Positions 11,053 to 22,866 of a stretch of DNA of 64,000 nt are shown piece by piece. The stretch comes from Lathyrus oleraceus (lineage: Eukaryota; Streptophyta; Magnoliopsida; Fabales; Fabaceae). Within the stretch, counting starts at the first letter, position 1, and every line of letters begins with the position of its first letter. Location: positions 433,212,136 through 433,276,135 of the forward strand of contig NC_066581.1 of NCBI RefSeq assembly GCF_024323335.1, read 5' to 3'. The notes under the pieces were generated by a model. The model was not told the DNA's origin. It made no database searches and saw only the letters and a program-made list of their open reading frames with translations. A program made the translations under genes and the position numbers.

Positions 11053-12773
11053 AAAACCCTTGATCTAATTTGGGTATGATTTCTCTTGTCCCCTTGTTTT
11101 TCATCCCTTTCTTTTTTTTCCTTGATCAATTGGATGATTTGTGTCCATTTTGTTCATGATGTATGGATTGGTACTTGATGAACTTTCATCATTGTAAATC
11201 TACCTCCTAATTGATCATGGGTCATTTATGGTACTTTGGATTGATGCATAAGTTTGTCATAATCACTATGAAGTATGGATTGAAGTAATGGACCATGCTC
11301 ATAGTCTTTGTGCTTGATCCATCCTCTTTTCTTTTTGTGTGACATGACTTTAGGAGAATGATTTACATATCATGTCTCTAGCATGTATTAACACAAACAT
11401 TATTATTGACCGGCCTCATATAATTGTGACTTCTACATAAGTCCAATTACGATTGCTTAATATAGCACTAAATTTGTCCCGAAAGCAAGTCATTTCTATA
11501 AGTGAGATTGTAAGTCTCCTACTCCTCATGGTATTATGTGAAAATATTATCTCCTTTTCATTTATGAGAGCTAGTGGCATACTTGTTGATTTTATCCAAG
11601 TTGGAGCCCTTCTCATAAGTAATGTAGAGGTTCATATTTTCATACTTGTGGATGAATAGTTGAGTGTTCTCCAAAAAATGACTAAACCTTTTTGATCACT
11701 AACATTTAATAACATATCTTTGCATTGAATTTACTTTAATGTCATTTATCTTATGCTTTTTATTGTAATGTCATTTACTTTATGCTTTATTTTTTGACAT
11801 CTCATATCATATTATTTGTACTTATGTTATTTGTTCTTTGTCCACTTGGACTTTCATTTCCTTGTAAAAGACATTAATAAAGAAAAAACTTAAAAAGAAC
11901 TTATTCTCTTGATTCATGGGCTTGTAGTTACTATCTTTAGCATTATTGTGTAGTTATGGACTTAGAATTATGATCTTGACCTTTGCTTTGGGAGCTTATG
12001 CTTTGAGACCTTGGGATTCATATGATACCTTTGACTTTAGACTTCTTTGTGAAGACTTGGCTTGGTTATTTTGATTTCATCTTATGCATAATTATTCTTT
12101 GCTTATTTGACTGTCTTGAGGCTTAATCCAAAGGAGTGAATTCTTTCTAGAATTATGTCATAAATCTTATTATCTCTTGGTTAGATCTTTCCTTCCTAAC
12201 TTTTACTTCATGCTTTAGGATAGTCTCTTCTTCTTCTCTTCTTCTTTAATTTTCAAAATCTTCTCTCTTTTCCAAAACCTTCTTATTTTTAAACTTGAAC
12301 CATTTTCTCAATAAACCTTGAATTTTGTCAAGTGATTTTTTAAAACATTTTCTTAATAAATGTTAATCCATCTTAAGCATATTCAAACCAATTTCAAAAG
12401 AATTAAAAAATGCATAACCCATTCAAATCATTTTGTGCCCTTTGTGCACTTTTCCTTTTAAATCTTTTCCCCCTCAAAGTTTAGACGTGAGTTATTTCCA
12501 TAGTTAAGATATGATTCTCCTATCCCCATAGCATTGATGATAAATCTTTTCCATCTAAAAAAGCTAGTGGCATACTTGTTTATCTTTATCCAAGTTGAAG
12601 CCCTTCTCATGGTGATGCAAAGTTCTCATACTTGTGGGTGACTAGTTGAGTATTCTCCTTAAAACGACAAAATATATTTTCATTAAAAATGAATAAAAAT
12701 AAACACCTTTGTTATTTTTACCATGGAATACGAGGTTTTGATCATCCGTTATGCTTTATTGGTACGTAGGCAT

Positions 12774-12790
12774 GAGACTCTTAAAGTCTT
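12774..12790 (+). other. U5 hairpin of LTR A
   Basis: GAGACT-CTTAA-AGTCTT follows GGTACGTAGGCAT and precedes GGCAAACACAAAA. The stem is 6 bp with one G-U pair. LTR B has GAGACT-CTTAA-GGTCTT at 26725-26741. Confidence 0.6.
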
Positions 12791-13112
12791 GGCAAACACA
12801 AAAAAATAAAAAATAAATATTTCTTTTTCCATCTCTCTAATCTTTTGCAAACAATACCTTTTTAAATTAAAATGTACATATTTTCAAAGATGTTCCCATG
12901 GAGTACCATGGGTGTTTAGGGTGATAATACCTTCCCTTTGCTTAACTAACCCCCAAACCCTTATCTCTTTTTATTAGTTTTCTTTTAAAACTTCATTGGG
13001 TTTTGTTCGTACTTTTTCCCTTCTCCTTTGGAAATAATAAAAGCACGATGGCGACTCTTGCTTTGCGAGTTAAGTTAATCAATAACTTAATCTCAAAACT
13101 TTTACCGCTACA

Positions 13113-14249
13113 CCATGACGCCACCTTATTCGCCAATAATTTGATCAACTCATTAGCATGAACGTTTTGGTTCATAAAATTCTTGTTTTGTTGGGTCTGA
13201 GACATGATAAAATTCTGCATCATGAGCTCCAGATTAGACTTCTTAGGTGCAGAAGGAGATACATGGGCTCCTTTATTATTCTGAAAGTCAGGGGGAGTAG
13301 TAAGAAGTGGTCTTGGTGCAAAAAGAGCATTGTTGTTCTTATAGATGAAATTTGACATCCAGGATTATATGTGTTAGAGTAGGGGTTACCATACGCATAA
13401 TTTTCCTGGTCATGAAAAGCTTCAGACAATAATTGACAGTCAGATGTGATGTGTCCTTGGACTCCACAAATCACATAGAGAGGATTCATTGCAGCTATGA
13501 TAACTGCAGGAGTAATGGTTAGGTTCTCAATCTTCTGTGTAATGACATCTACCTTAGTATAAACATGATCTAGGCCTTTCAATTTATACATACCGCCTTT
13601 CGTTTGAGACTTTTTAACATGGGTGCACTCTCTACCCCATTGGTAATGATTTTGGGCCATGTTCTAAATAAGTTGAGGACTCAGAGAATGGTTTGTCCGT
13701 CAGAGCCCCTCCTTCCGCAACATCAATTGTAATCCTCGTGTTATAGAGGAGACCATTATAGAAAGCATGAATAATTAGCCAATGCTCTAGGCCATGATGC
13801 AGGAAAAGTCCATCACCTCTTTGTACCTTTCCCATGCTTCAATGAGAGATTCTCTACTAACTTGTCTAAAATAAGTGATTTGGTTTCTTAAAATTGCCGT
13901 TTTAGACGGTAACAAATATCGGGCAAGGAAAACCTTCTTAAGCTCATTCCATGTAGTAATAGAATTAGCTGGGAGGCATTGTAGCCAAGGAAAAAATCCA
14001 TAATTGAATGGCTTTAGGATTGACGTCATTACTCTTTAGCGTGTCAGCATACTGAAGAAACACATAAAGATGTTGATTCAGGTCCTCCGTAGTGCTTCCG
14101 GAGAACTGATTTTGTTGCACGATTTGCAAAAGAGAGGGTTTGAGCTCAAAGTTATAAATTTGAATATTTGGGGGAGAAATGCTCGAATGAGGCTCGTTAT
14201 GGGATGGGATGGCATGGTCCTTAAGAGGATGCTCAATGTTTCCAGCCAT
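13113..14249 (-). pseudogene. Athila-type gag remnant, copy A
   Basis: Minus-strand gag of a Ty3/gypsy Athila-like element. Pieces in several frames cover 14249-13965 (start MAGNIEHPLKDH), 14029-13787, 13835-13632, 13660-13220 and the region to 13113. Recognisable stretches are NSITTWNELKKVFLARYL, the HGLEHWLIIHAFYNGLLY region and NPYSNTYNPG, all typical of Athila gag. At least three frameshifts break it. The 3' part is cut by the end of Ogre LTR A at 13112. The PBS at 14443-14462 upstream supports the minus orientation. A second copy about 95 percent similar is at 27065-28203. It cannot encode a working capsid. Confidence 0.85.
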
Positions 14250-14442
14250 AAGGATGGTAAATTGGATGCGAAGTTGTTATAATCAACGTCTTATTTGGAT
14301 AAAACGCTTCATTTCTTCAATCGGTTGGTCTAACTCGTCCCCAGGTGAGTGGGTACTTGCCATACAACCGAAAGAGGGGGGATAAAAAAAGTAAATGCCT
14401 TAGTCTATACGTAGAAGCAACGAAATCACGATATTGACTAAT

Positions 14443-14462
14443 GGTCCCTTACAACGGTGCCA
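14443..14462 (-). other. Primer binding site of Athila copy A
   Basis: The minus strand reads TGGCACCGTTGTAAGGGACC. The first part matches the Athila-type PBS (TGGCGCCGTTGCCGGGGA in the intact-looking element at 50474), with decay in the second half. It separates antisense gag from the LTR end at about 14470. Confidence 0.75.
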
Positions 14463-14469
14463 AAAACTC

Positions 14470-14517
14470 ATCACGTCTGCAAGTGCACGAAAATATTATA
14501 GTAATAAAAAGATCGAC
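14470..14517 (-). mobile_element. Stub of Athila LTR next to the PBS, copy A
   Basis: Only about 45 bases of LTR end (ending CGTGATGA on the minus strand) remain before unrelated sequence begins at 14518. The matching stub in copy B ends at 28470. Confidence 0.55.
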
Positions 14518-15369
14518 ATGTCTGTTAGGTACTGATTAACACTGTTAGATGTTGAGTGATGTGTTGTTGATTATTTTACATGAATTTTTAATAATTAATG
14601 TTGAGTTTCATGGTGGTGTCCATGTAAGGGTGAGTTATTGAAGTGTGTTGTGTATGATTCAATTTAGCGTGTCTTTTCCTTGTACGGTTGATGTTTTGCC
14701 GTTGTTTTGGTGTACTTGATGAATTTAATTGAATAAGGTGAATTATTATGATGATTAAATAATAATTGAATTAATTTGCATGATTATAAATGGTGAATTA
14801 TGATTATATTTATGATTTGTGATGTTACAAATATAATTATATGATGTGGATGCAATTATAATTGTTTGTGTTAAGGTGGGTAGTTCAGAAGTGGGGACTA
14901 CTGTGAATGATATATTGCATGTTGTTTATGGTTAGAAGTGGAACCATAAGTGTTATTGTCGTTGAATTACTTTGTATATCATGCATCATTTTGTGTCAGT
15001 GTGTTGAAAGAGGTAGATCACGCATTCAGAAGTGGGGACCAGTGACTGTCCGGAGTTCAAAAGTGGGGACCCGAGGTTTAGAAGTGGGGACCTGGTTCAA
15101 ATTAGGAACCGTTATTGAGTGGACGAGATCAATAACAAGCCTCTGATGTCCAAATTGGTATCACATGCATAGAGTCGAGTTGTGAGTCACATTGCATACA
15201 TAAAGGTTATGTGAGTTGAATTGTTGTGTTATCATTTGAATTTAATGTATGTTGTTGATTAAGTGATTTAAGCTACCCTTGAATGCTTTTACACCATTAA
15301 TATATTTGAGCATATTCTCACTCCTTTATTGTTTGATTTGTGTTGTTCTCTACATTTTGGTACATATAC
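14518..15369 (+). mobile_element. Tekay-like LTR fragment, copy A
   Basis: This non-coding segment contains several AGAAGTGGGGAC(C) phrases and GGTATCACATGCATAGAGTC. The latter resembles GGTACCGCATGCATAGAGTC in the Tekay LTR at 61836. It has no TG...CA boundary pair, PBS or coding sequence of its own, so it is probably part of a chromovirus LTR. The identical arrangement is repeated at 28471-29321. The assignment rests on short shared phrases only. Confidence 0.4.
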
Positions 15370-16764
15370 TGATCAGTAAATTTGCAAGTGTATTAATCTT
15401 TCAATATAGTAATAAGGGAAATTTCCCCAAGTATCGATCTCATGGACTGGTTGACAATACATAGTACGGGTTCTATCTTAGTTAAACAAAAGCCTGGGTT
15501 TTTTGAATAGTTCGTTTGAAAAGTAGAAAATAGAATGCAGAAGAAATTAAAGAAAGCAATTGAACAGTTTAAAAGTATTATGAGTGAACATGCCAGGAAA
15601 GGTGTATGATTGGATTCATCAATAACATTAAATTAACCTTGCAACAACTTGACTCGATAATATTAACTACCAGTTCTCAAGGGTGTTTACTCTTAAGTCT
15701 TTAGTGAAAAAACCTTTAATAATTCAAATTAATCTCTATGTCTACAGTGAATCACAGATAAAATTAAGAATTATTTTAATCAAGACTATTCCGGTTTCCA
15801 TAGGGTATCCCTAGGCCTAGGTGATATCTACTATGAATTATTCACAATTAAGGATTAACAATGGCGATCCAACCTAAATATTAACCACAAATCAAACTCA
15901 ATTTTTCTGAAAGAGAAAGCATTAAGCATAAATTTTAAATAAATCAAATATCACAAAATCAAAGTCATTACCAGGTAGAAATTTAGAATTATATCATAAA
16001 TTTGAATCCGGAACACCCGTAGCATTGGGGGGTTTGATAACTCATAACAATAACAAAAAACATGACAGACAATGTAGACATTACAAATTAATGGAAGAAA
16101 AGAGGTTTTCAATCATGAAAGTTCATGAAAATCTTGATCCAACTTGAATTCTTCAGTGTTCTAGCCTTCAAAACGCGTTCTCGGTACTCAAAAATCGTCC
16201 AACCCTTTGAAATTCGTGTTTTCAACTAAATAGACAAATTCTGGGCTTTTTTCAGATCTGGGATGTGTCATATGCGTATGGCCTCCACCTATACATGTAT
16301 GGGAACTTTTTACACTGACTCATATGCGTATGGCCCAGGGTAGGGTTATGGCCCAGTTGGAGCCATACGCGTAAGGCTTCTGGCTGCACAGAGGGGGCAT
16401 GGCTGGCATCATACGCGAATTAGCCTTCCCATACGCGTATGAGCAAAGACTTGAACTTCACCTCCCTCATGCTGTTACATACATGGTGGGAGGTGATGTC
16501 AGGTGGCCATACGCGTATGGGGAGGAAATGTGCATTTTTCTCTCTTTTTCTCCTGCTCATACATTATCGTCCATTTCTTCTCTGATCCAATCCTCTTTAC
16601 TCGTAAGCCCTATAAACACATGAAACACTATCTCAAGCGCGTAAAATAGCTCATAATTACTAAAAACTTAGCAGATCAAGTTTTTATAAAAATATACCAA
16701 AATAAGCTCAAACTACTACTCAAACCACATCAATTCACCTGCTTTTGGCATTCAAATGACATCA
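15370..16764 (-). mobile_element. Athila-type LTR, complete, minus strand
   Basis: It runs TGATCAGTAAATT...AATGACATCA and aligns along its length with the LTR of the antisense Athila element at 38177-39598. The minus-strand 5' end is at 16764. Flanking pentamers (TATAC on the left, TTTGC on the right) do not match, so there is no support for a simple solo-LTR insertion. Ogre pol begins directly at 16765. It carries the ACGCGT palindrome cluster at 16268-16518 and an ACCC...GGGT hairpin at 16015-16033. Confidence 0.8.
16268..16518. repeat. Array of CATACGCGTATG palindromes in Athila LTR
   Basis: About seven copies of CATACGCGTATG or decayed forms (ATATGCGTAT, ATACATGTAT, CATACGCGAATT) are spaced 20-80 bases apart. 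Changes are mostly C-to-T or G-to-A in the CpG core, as expected after cytosine methylation. The counterpart cluster is at 39074-39355. Confidence 0.8.
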
Positions 16765-19700
16765 TTTGCAAATGATTTTCAGACCATGGATTATGGACGA
16801 AGGAACACTAAAAAGTACAGTTTCAGATGTCCTGATTTGAAGGAGTTAGGGAAGTTGTCATCCTTTATATTAGATCCCTTGGATTTCAAGCGACGTCATG
16901 GGAAGCTTTTGTTCGTATTATCTACTGATGTGGTTGAAGGACTCCTGAGTGTCTTGGTCCAATTGTATGACCCTCTTTACCGATGCTTCACTGTGTCTAG
17001 AGGTTAAGAAAGGGTTGGTTGATTTTCTTCGAGAATATTCAAATGTGTTTTCTAGGTCATATTAAGATATGCCTAGTTTGGATTCTGAGATTGTGGAGTA
17101 TATATTGCCTTTGAAGCCAGAATGCCCGCCAGTCAAGCAGAAGTTGAGAAGAACTCATCCTGATATGGCAGTGAAGATTAAGGAGGAAGTACATAAGCAA
17201 ATTGATGATGGTTTCCTTGTTACCTCCGAGTATCCGTAGTGGGTGGCCAATATTGTGTCTATTCCTAAGAAGGATAGAAAAGTCTGTATGTGTGTTGATT
17301 ACAAAGATTCGAACAAAGCCAGTCCGAAAGATGATTCCCCCCTGCCACACATTGATATGTTGGTAGACAATACAGCTAATTCAAATTCTTTTCATTTATG
17401 GATGGATTTTCTGGTTATAACCAAATTAAGATGGCACCCGAAGATATGGAAAAAACCATATTCATTACACCCTGGGGAACATTCTGTTATCGAGTGATGC
17501 CTTTCGGTTTAAAGAATGCTTGTGCAACGTACCCGAGAGCTAAGACCACTATTTTTTATGATATGATGCATAAAGCGATTGAGGTCTATGTTGATGATAT
17601 GATTGCTAAATCAAGTGATGAAGAAGTGCATGTTGAGCATTTGTTGAAGTTATTCTAGCATTTAAGGAAGTATAAACTCCGCTTGAATCCCAATAAGTGT
17701 ACTTTTGGTGTTCGCTCTAGTAAGTTGTTAGGCTTTATTTTCAGCAAGAAGGGTGTTGAAGTTGATCATGCCAAGGTCAAAGCAATATAAGATATGCTTG
17801 CGCCCAAAATTGAGAAGCAAGTCAGAGGTTTTCTCGGCCGCTTGAACTATATCTTAAGATTTATATCACATATGACTGCCACATGTGCGCCTATATTCAA
17901 GCTCCTTCGAAAAGATCAGTATTGTGATTGGGCCAAGGATTTCCATAAAGCTTTTGACAGTATCAAAGAATATCTACTTGAGCCTCTGATTCTGTCTCTC
18001 CCTATTGAAGGAAGACCTTTAATCATGTATTTGATTGTGCTTGAAAAGAGTATGTGTTGTGTTCTTGGTCAGCAAGATGAATCTGGGAATAAAGAATATG
18101 CAATTTACTACCTTAGCAAGAAGTTTACCGACTGTGAGACTAAGTATTCTATGCTTGAGAAGACATGATGCACATTGGCTTGGGATGCTAAGCATCTACG
18201 CCAGTATATATTGAATCATACTACTTGGTTGATATCTAAAATGGATCCAATCAAGTACATTTTTGAAAAGCCTGCTTTAACTGGGAGGACCGCCCGTTGG
18301 CAGATGTTATTATCTGAGTATGATATTGAATACCAATCTCAAAAAGCTATTAAAGATAGTATATTGGCTGACCATTTAGATCACCAACCTATTGAGGAGT
18401 ATCAGTCAGTGCAATATGATTTTCTTAATGAAGAGATTTTGTACTTGAAAATGAAAGATTGTGATGAACCATTGCTTGAAGAAGGGCCAGAACCCGGTTC
18501 CCATTGGGGCATGGTATTACTCCTCAAGGCACTCATTTTCCGTTTACAACTAGATTGACCTTCAAGTGTACAAACAATATGGCTGAGTATGAAGCTTGCA
18601 TTATGGGGCTCGAAGAAGCCATTGATCTTAGAATTGAAAATTTTGGTGTCTATGGAGATTCAGCTTTGGTTGAGAATCAGATCAAAGGTGAATGGGAGAC
18701 GAATCAACCCGGTTTGACACCATACAGAGATTATGCGAGGAGGATATCAACTTTCTTTACAATGGTTGAGTTTCATCATATCCCACGAGATGAAAACCGG
18801 ATGGTAGATGCTCTTGCAACATTAGCTTCCATGATTGTGGTGAAATTTTGGAATGAAGTTCCCAATTTGACTATGATGCGTCTTAATAGGCCTGCTCATG
18901 TGTTTGCGGTAGAAGAAGTTAAAGATGAAAAGCCATGGTATTATGATATCAAGTGTTTCCTTCAAAGTCAGATTTACCCATCTGGCGCATCTTTGAAAGA
19001 TAAGAAGACATTGAGAAGATTAGTTTGCAATTTTTACTTGAATGGTGATGTGCTTTATAAGAGAAATTTTGTTATGGTTTTGCTCATATGCATGGATAGA
19101 CACGAAGCAGATTTATTGATGACTGAAGTTCACGAATGTTCCTATGGTACTCATTCCAACGGGCATGCTATGGCAAAGAAAATGTTAAGAGCAGGTTACT
19201 ATTGGCTGACAATGGAATCTGATTGTTGCAAATTTGTGAAGAAATGCCATAACTGTCAAATTTATGCAGATAAGATTCATGTTCCTCCGACACTGTTGAA
19301 TGTCATTTCCTCTCCATGGCCTTTCTCCATGCGGGGAATTAATATGATCAGTATGATTGAGCCCAAAGCTTCGAACGAACATCGTTACTTTTTGGTGGCT
19401 ATTGATTACTTCACAAAATGGGTTGAAGCGACATCATATGCGAATATAACCAAGCAAGTTATTGTAAGGTTTATCAAGAATCATATCATATGCCGTTATG
19501 GTGTGCCAAGTAAGATCACAATGGATCGAACTTGAATAACAATATGATGGAAGCTCTTTGCAAAGACTTTAAGATTACACATCATACTTCTTCTCCTTAT
19601 AGACCTAAGATGGATGAGGTTGTTGAATCTGCGAACAAGAACATTAAGAAGTTTATTCAGAAGATGGTTGTGACATATAAAGATTGTCATGAGATGCTCC

Positions 19701-20176
19701 CGTATGCTTTGCATGGGTACCGTACATTCGTTCGCTCTTCAACAGGGGCAACCTCTTTCTCTCTTGTTCATGGCATGGAAGTTATGCTTCTAGTAGAGGT
19801 TGAGATCCCGTCACTATGTATATTGATGGAAGCCAAGTTGACCGAAGCTGAATGGTGTCAGACCAGGTTTGACCAACTCAATTTGATTAAAGAGAAGAGA
19901 TTAACTGCCATGTGTCAAGGTCAGTTGTATCAACAGAGAATGAAGAAAGCTTTTAATAAGAAGGTCAAGCCTCATGTGTTCTGAGAAGGTGACCCCGTGC
20001 TTAAGAAGATTTTATCTTTCAAACCTGATGCTAGGGGCAAATGGAATCCTAATTATGAAGGCCCATATGTTGTTAAAAGAGCCTTTTTAGGAGGTGCTTT
20101 GATTCTTACAACTATGGACGGTGAAAAGTTCACTCGTCCTGTGAATGCCGATGCAGTCAAGAAATACTTCGCCTAA
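16765..20176 (+). pseudogene. Ogre/Tat pol remnant (RT, RNases H, integrase)
   Basis: This is a broken pol of an Ogre-type retrotransposon. The order is a protease-RT linker (16756-17007), reverse transcriptase (about 17056-17660, with MDGFSGYNQIKMAPED and the YVDD box at 17587-17598), RT-linked RNase H (17794-18360), then an additional RNase H domain (18540-18840, NNMAEYEACI and YGDSALV) of the kind that marks Tat/Ogre elements. Integrase (19125-19990) follows, with an H2C2 zinc finger (HECSYGTH...CHNCQ), and the coding part ends VKKYFA at 20176. It is not functional: stops at 17237, 17656, 18166 and 19981 and frameshifts near 17400, 18500 and 19530. The position of the first integrase aspartate reads Asn (GINMIS). 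ORF1, gag and protease are missing; an Athila LTR abuts the left end. Confidence 0.93.
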
Positions 20177-20694
20177 AAGAGAAAAGAACAACTCGCTAAG
20201 TTAAAAACCCGAAAGAGAGACTTAGGCAAAAAGAACGTCTCGGTGGATTGAAAACCCGAAAGGGTGATCGAGGCAAAAGTTAGAGACATAAAACATAAAA
20301 GTTCATCCTTGTAGATTGAGTACCCCACCTTGGGGAAATATAGGTAAAAATTAGGGATTATGGCAAGTAACTACATCCGGTTGGTCCTGATCTTTGAAGC
20401 AGTTTTAAACAGTTATTTGGTTCTGATTCGTCATTCTCAACCGAAGACAAGAATACAGGGGATTCCAAAGTTGGTAGGGAGAGTAGTGGTCATTGTATTC
20501 AATGTAGCCCTTTTCCATGTAAATTACCATTTTTCAAACTTTGTAAAGATCTATGGAGTCCTTCCATTTGCGGATTACCATTCTATTAAATAAAGTTGAA
20601 TTACCATTATTTCTTATTCTTATTTGTTTTTGCCTAAATAAAATTGAATTTTTTATGGTGATAATTTTGAAATAAATAAATAAATAAATAAACT

Positions 20695-21500
20695 GAGATG
20701 CAGACGGAGATCGACGATCTCCGAGTGGATCAAACACGCCAAGGCATAGAGCAAGCCCATCAAGGAACTCTTATAGATGAGATGCATGCGATGATGCAAC
20801 GACTGATGTTGCAATTTCCTCCACCGAAGTGAGGTTGTGTGAGTCCCTCCTCTATCTTGCATTAAACATTCATTGCGGACAATGTTTGGTTCAAGTGTGG
20901 GTTTTTCTTAATTATTTGTTCTTAGTATTTTCAGCATCTTGTTATTTTTGTTTAAGTAATTAGTTGTGTGGTATTTTGTATGTTACAGATAGAGGACATT
21001 CGTGTCGGATGAATGATGAGGCTCAGAGCGATTGGATGAAAGGAACGCTCCTCTACTTTCTCTTTTGGAAACCCCCAAAAGTTGATGCTGATGATCTGAA
21101 TAATCGAACACGATTCTCTGTCACTAGACTACACATGAATAGTCTGTAACCGAAGCAAAGACGAAGCTACATCACACTGAGAGGTATCTTGGAAACCTGC
21201 AAGCTATACCAAACATGGTGAGAACTCCAAAAAGGCCAAACACTTGTCATCATGAGATCTTTTCAGGTATGTCTATGTCTCTTTGAGTTTACGTAATAGA
21301 TGTTGGAATTTCATAACACACATGTACACACTGAGGCAATTCTTTTGTTTTAACCCTGAGCCTTTCCAGCGAACCCACCATTATTACCCTTCGTTCATCC
21401 AATTCGAGCCATATTTCCTTTTGTTTGTTGTTTAACCACTGTAAATAACCATAAGCCCAAACACTACTGTACCTTGCTTGGATAAGTGTTGTTGACCCTA
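20695..21500 (+). mobile_element. Probable Athila 3' fragment inside Ogre 3' UTR
   Basis: A 44-codon stretch at 20698-20832 (ending LQFPPPK, stop) is followed by CATTGCGGACAATGTTTGG and TTCAAGTGTGGG, a phrase I associate with the end of Athila internal regions. The (AAAT)n run directly precedes it. Neither boundary is clear, and no LTR or target duplication is visible. Confidence 0.35.
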
Positions 21501-21944
21501 GGTCTGTGGAAAATGCAAACATCAAATTTACTAAACTGAATAATAAAATAGGTAGAATAATGTGTTACCGACTTCGTGAAATTGTGCCGAATGAGTGTCA
21601 GAAAATAAGTAGAATTGGAGACCAATCAGTATGCATAACATCATGGTGTTTATTTGTGCATCTTGCATTTTTTGGTGCATTCCCCGCTCTTTGGTATTTT
21701 TATCCCCGTAGAGTGTGTGCGTTCTCTCTCCAATAGAGTGTCGGCCTTAAGTAGAAAGCGCATATCCTTTCTAATTCCCCATGAAATTTGATCCTTGTGG
21801 AAGATTTTGTTTCAGTCTTTCCTTTCTAGTTCATTATCTGGACGAAACTAATTCTCCAGCTGAGTTGTTTCCTCATTGGGTTGAGTCTTCTTTAACCGTT
21901 TCTCTCCAGTTTATTCATGGGCTGAATTTTGGTCCCTTGAGCTT

Positions 21945-22465
21945 ATTACCTTTGTTAAGTTATCACTCAGCTGATAATAGGTAATATTTTCTCTTGCCTT
22001 TGGTTGGTTACTTTTGTTAAGCTATCACTTGGCTGGTAGTTGGTAATATTTCCCCTGGAGCTTATTACCTTTGTTAAGTTATCGCTCAGCTAATAATGGA
22101 TAATATTTTCTCTTTTCTTTGGTTGGTTACCTTTGTTAAGCTATCACTTGGCTGGTAGTTGGTAATCCTTCATTTCGAGCTTATTACCTTTGTTAAGCTA
22201 TCACTTAGCTAATAGTAGGTAATATTTTCTCTTGCCTTTGGTTGGTTACCTTTGTTAAGTTATCACTTGGCTGATAGTTACTAATCCTTTCCTTTGCTTA
22301 TTACCTTTGTCAAACTATCACCTGGCTAATAGTTGGTAATATCTCTTTTACCCTTGGTTTGGTTACCTTTGTTAAGCTATCACTTGGCTGGTAGTTGGTA
22401 ATCCTTTCCTTTGATTATCACCTTTGTTAAGCTATCACTTGGCTGATGGTTAGGTAATATTTCCC
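21945..22465 (+). repeat. Dimeric tandem repeat in Ogre 3' UTR
   Basis: Nine monomers each begin (T/C)TACCTTTGTTAAG(C/T)TATCAC. Longer (about 62 bp, ending TTTGGTTGG) and shorter (about 56 bp, ending GAGCTTA or similar) monomers alternate, giving a higher-order period of about 119 bp and about 4.5 dimers. Hypervariable 3' UTR tandem repeats are known for Ogre and other Ty3/gypsy elements and can seed satellite DNA. Confidence 0.9.
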
Positions 22466-22855
22466 TCCCTAGTGGTGTTGGGCATCCCTTTTCGATTGAT
22501 CTTTTCCCCGATGAAGTCTTGCCTTGTTAAGTCTTCCCCGTTAGGCCTTTGGTTCATTTGTTTTTAACTATGCACTAGTTTCTTTCCAATACAATAGTTA
22601 GCTTCGAACCGAGTCGTCACCTGTGGATCTTTGTTTGTCCCCAGTTGGGCTTTTCCCCCCGTGGAAACTATTATTTTCGATGCAGAGTTTCAGTCTCCTC
22701 TTTTCCCCACAGAGATCTTTGTCTGCATTTATATCATATCAATAGAATATTTTGGCAGTATCTTAGGGCCAAAAATTGGGTTTTATGTATTTAAGTCTCC
22801 CCAATCTCGTCGAGACGAAGATCTTAATCTTCATATCTCTGAATTGAAGAAACTT

Positions 22856-22866
22856 AAATAGGGGGA
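22856..22866 (+). other. Polypurine tract of Ogre B
   Basis: AAATAGGGGGA lies two bases before the LTR start TGTCATACCC. It primes plus-strand synthesis in this class and fixes the left end of the 3' LTR. Confidence 0.8.

Larger units (their letters stand above)
10587..13112 (+). mobile_element. Ogre LTR copy A, 3' half only
   Basis: From 10587 the sequence aligns with the second half of the LTR at 22869-27064 (from about 25101 on), at roughly 95 percent by eye. It ends TTTTACCGCTACA at 13112. The U5-type block is at 12722-12795 and an internal TGGCGACTC copy at 13050. No PBS follows the end; instead antisense Athila gag starts. The same LTR/gag junction is found at 27064, so this is a duplicated 3' LTR plus flank rather than a functional 5' LTR. 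Confidence 0.8.
20177..22855 (+). mobile_element. Ogre 3' untranslated region
   Basis: Non-coding sequence between pol and the 3' LTR. It begins with the lysine-rich AACCCGAAAG repeats that follow pol in Ogre elements and ends with a run of pyrimidine-rich sequence before the PPT. It contains an (AAAT)n run at 20670-20692, a probable Athila-derived insertion (20695 to about 21500) and a dimeric tandem repeat (21945-22465). No gene is supported in it. Confidence 0.8.

Noticed and set aside
837..13112. E1, E2 and A as the LTRs of one element
   Set aside because: They diverge strongly from each other, no gag or pol lies between them, and each boundary is interrupted by another event.
15370..16764. 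Simple solo LTR with target duplication
   Set aside because: Flanking pentamers TATAC and TTTGC do not match, and the left neighbour is a Tekay-like fragment shared with the duplicated copy.
20670..20692. (AAAT)n run as a poly(A) tail of a non-LTR retroelement
   Set aside because: No LINE or SINE sequence precedes it and no target duplication is visible; treated as a simple repeat next to an Athila-like fragment.
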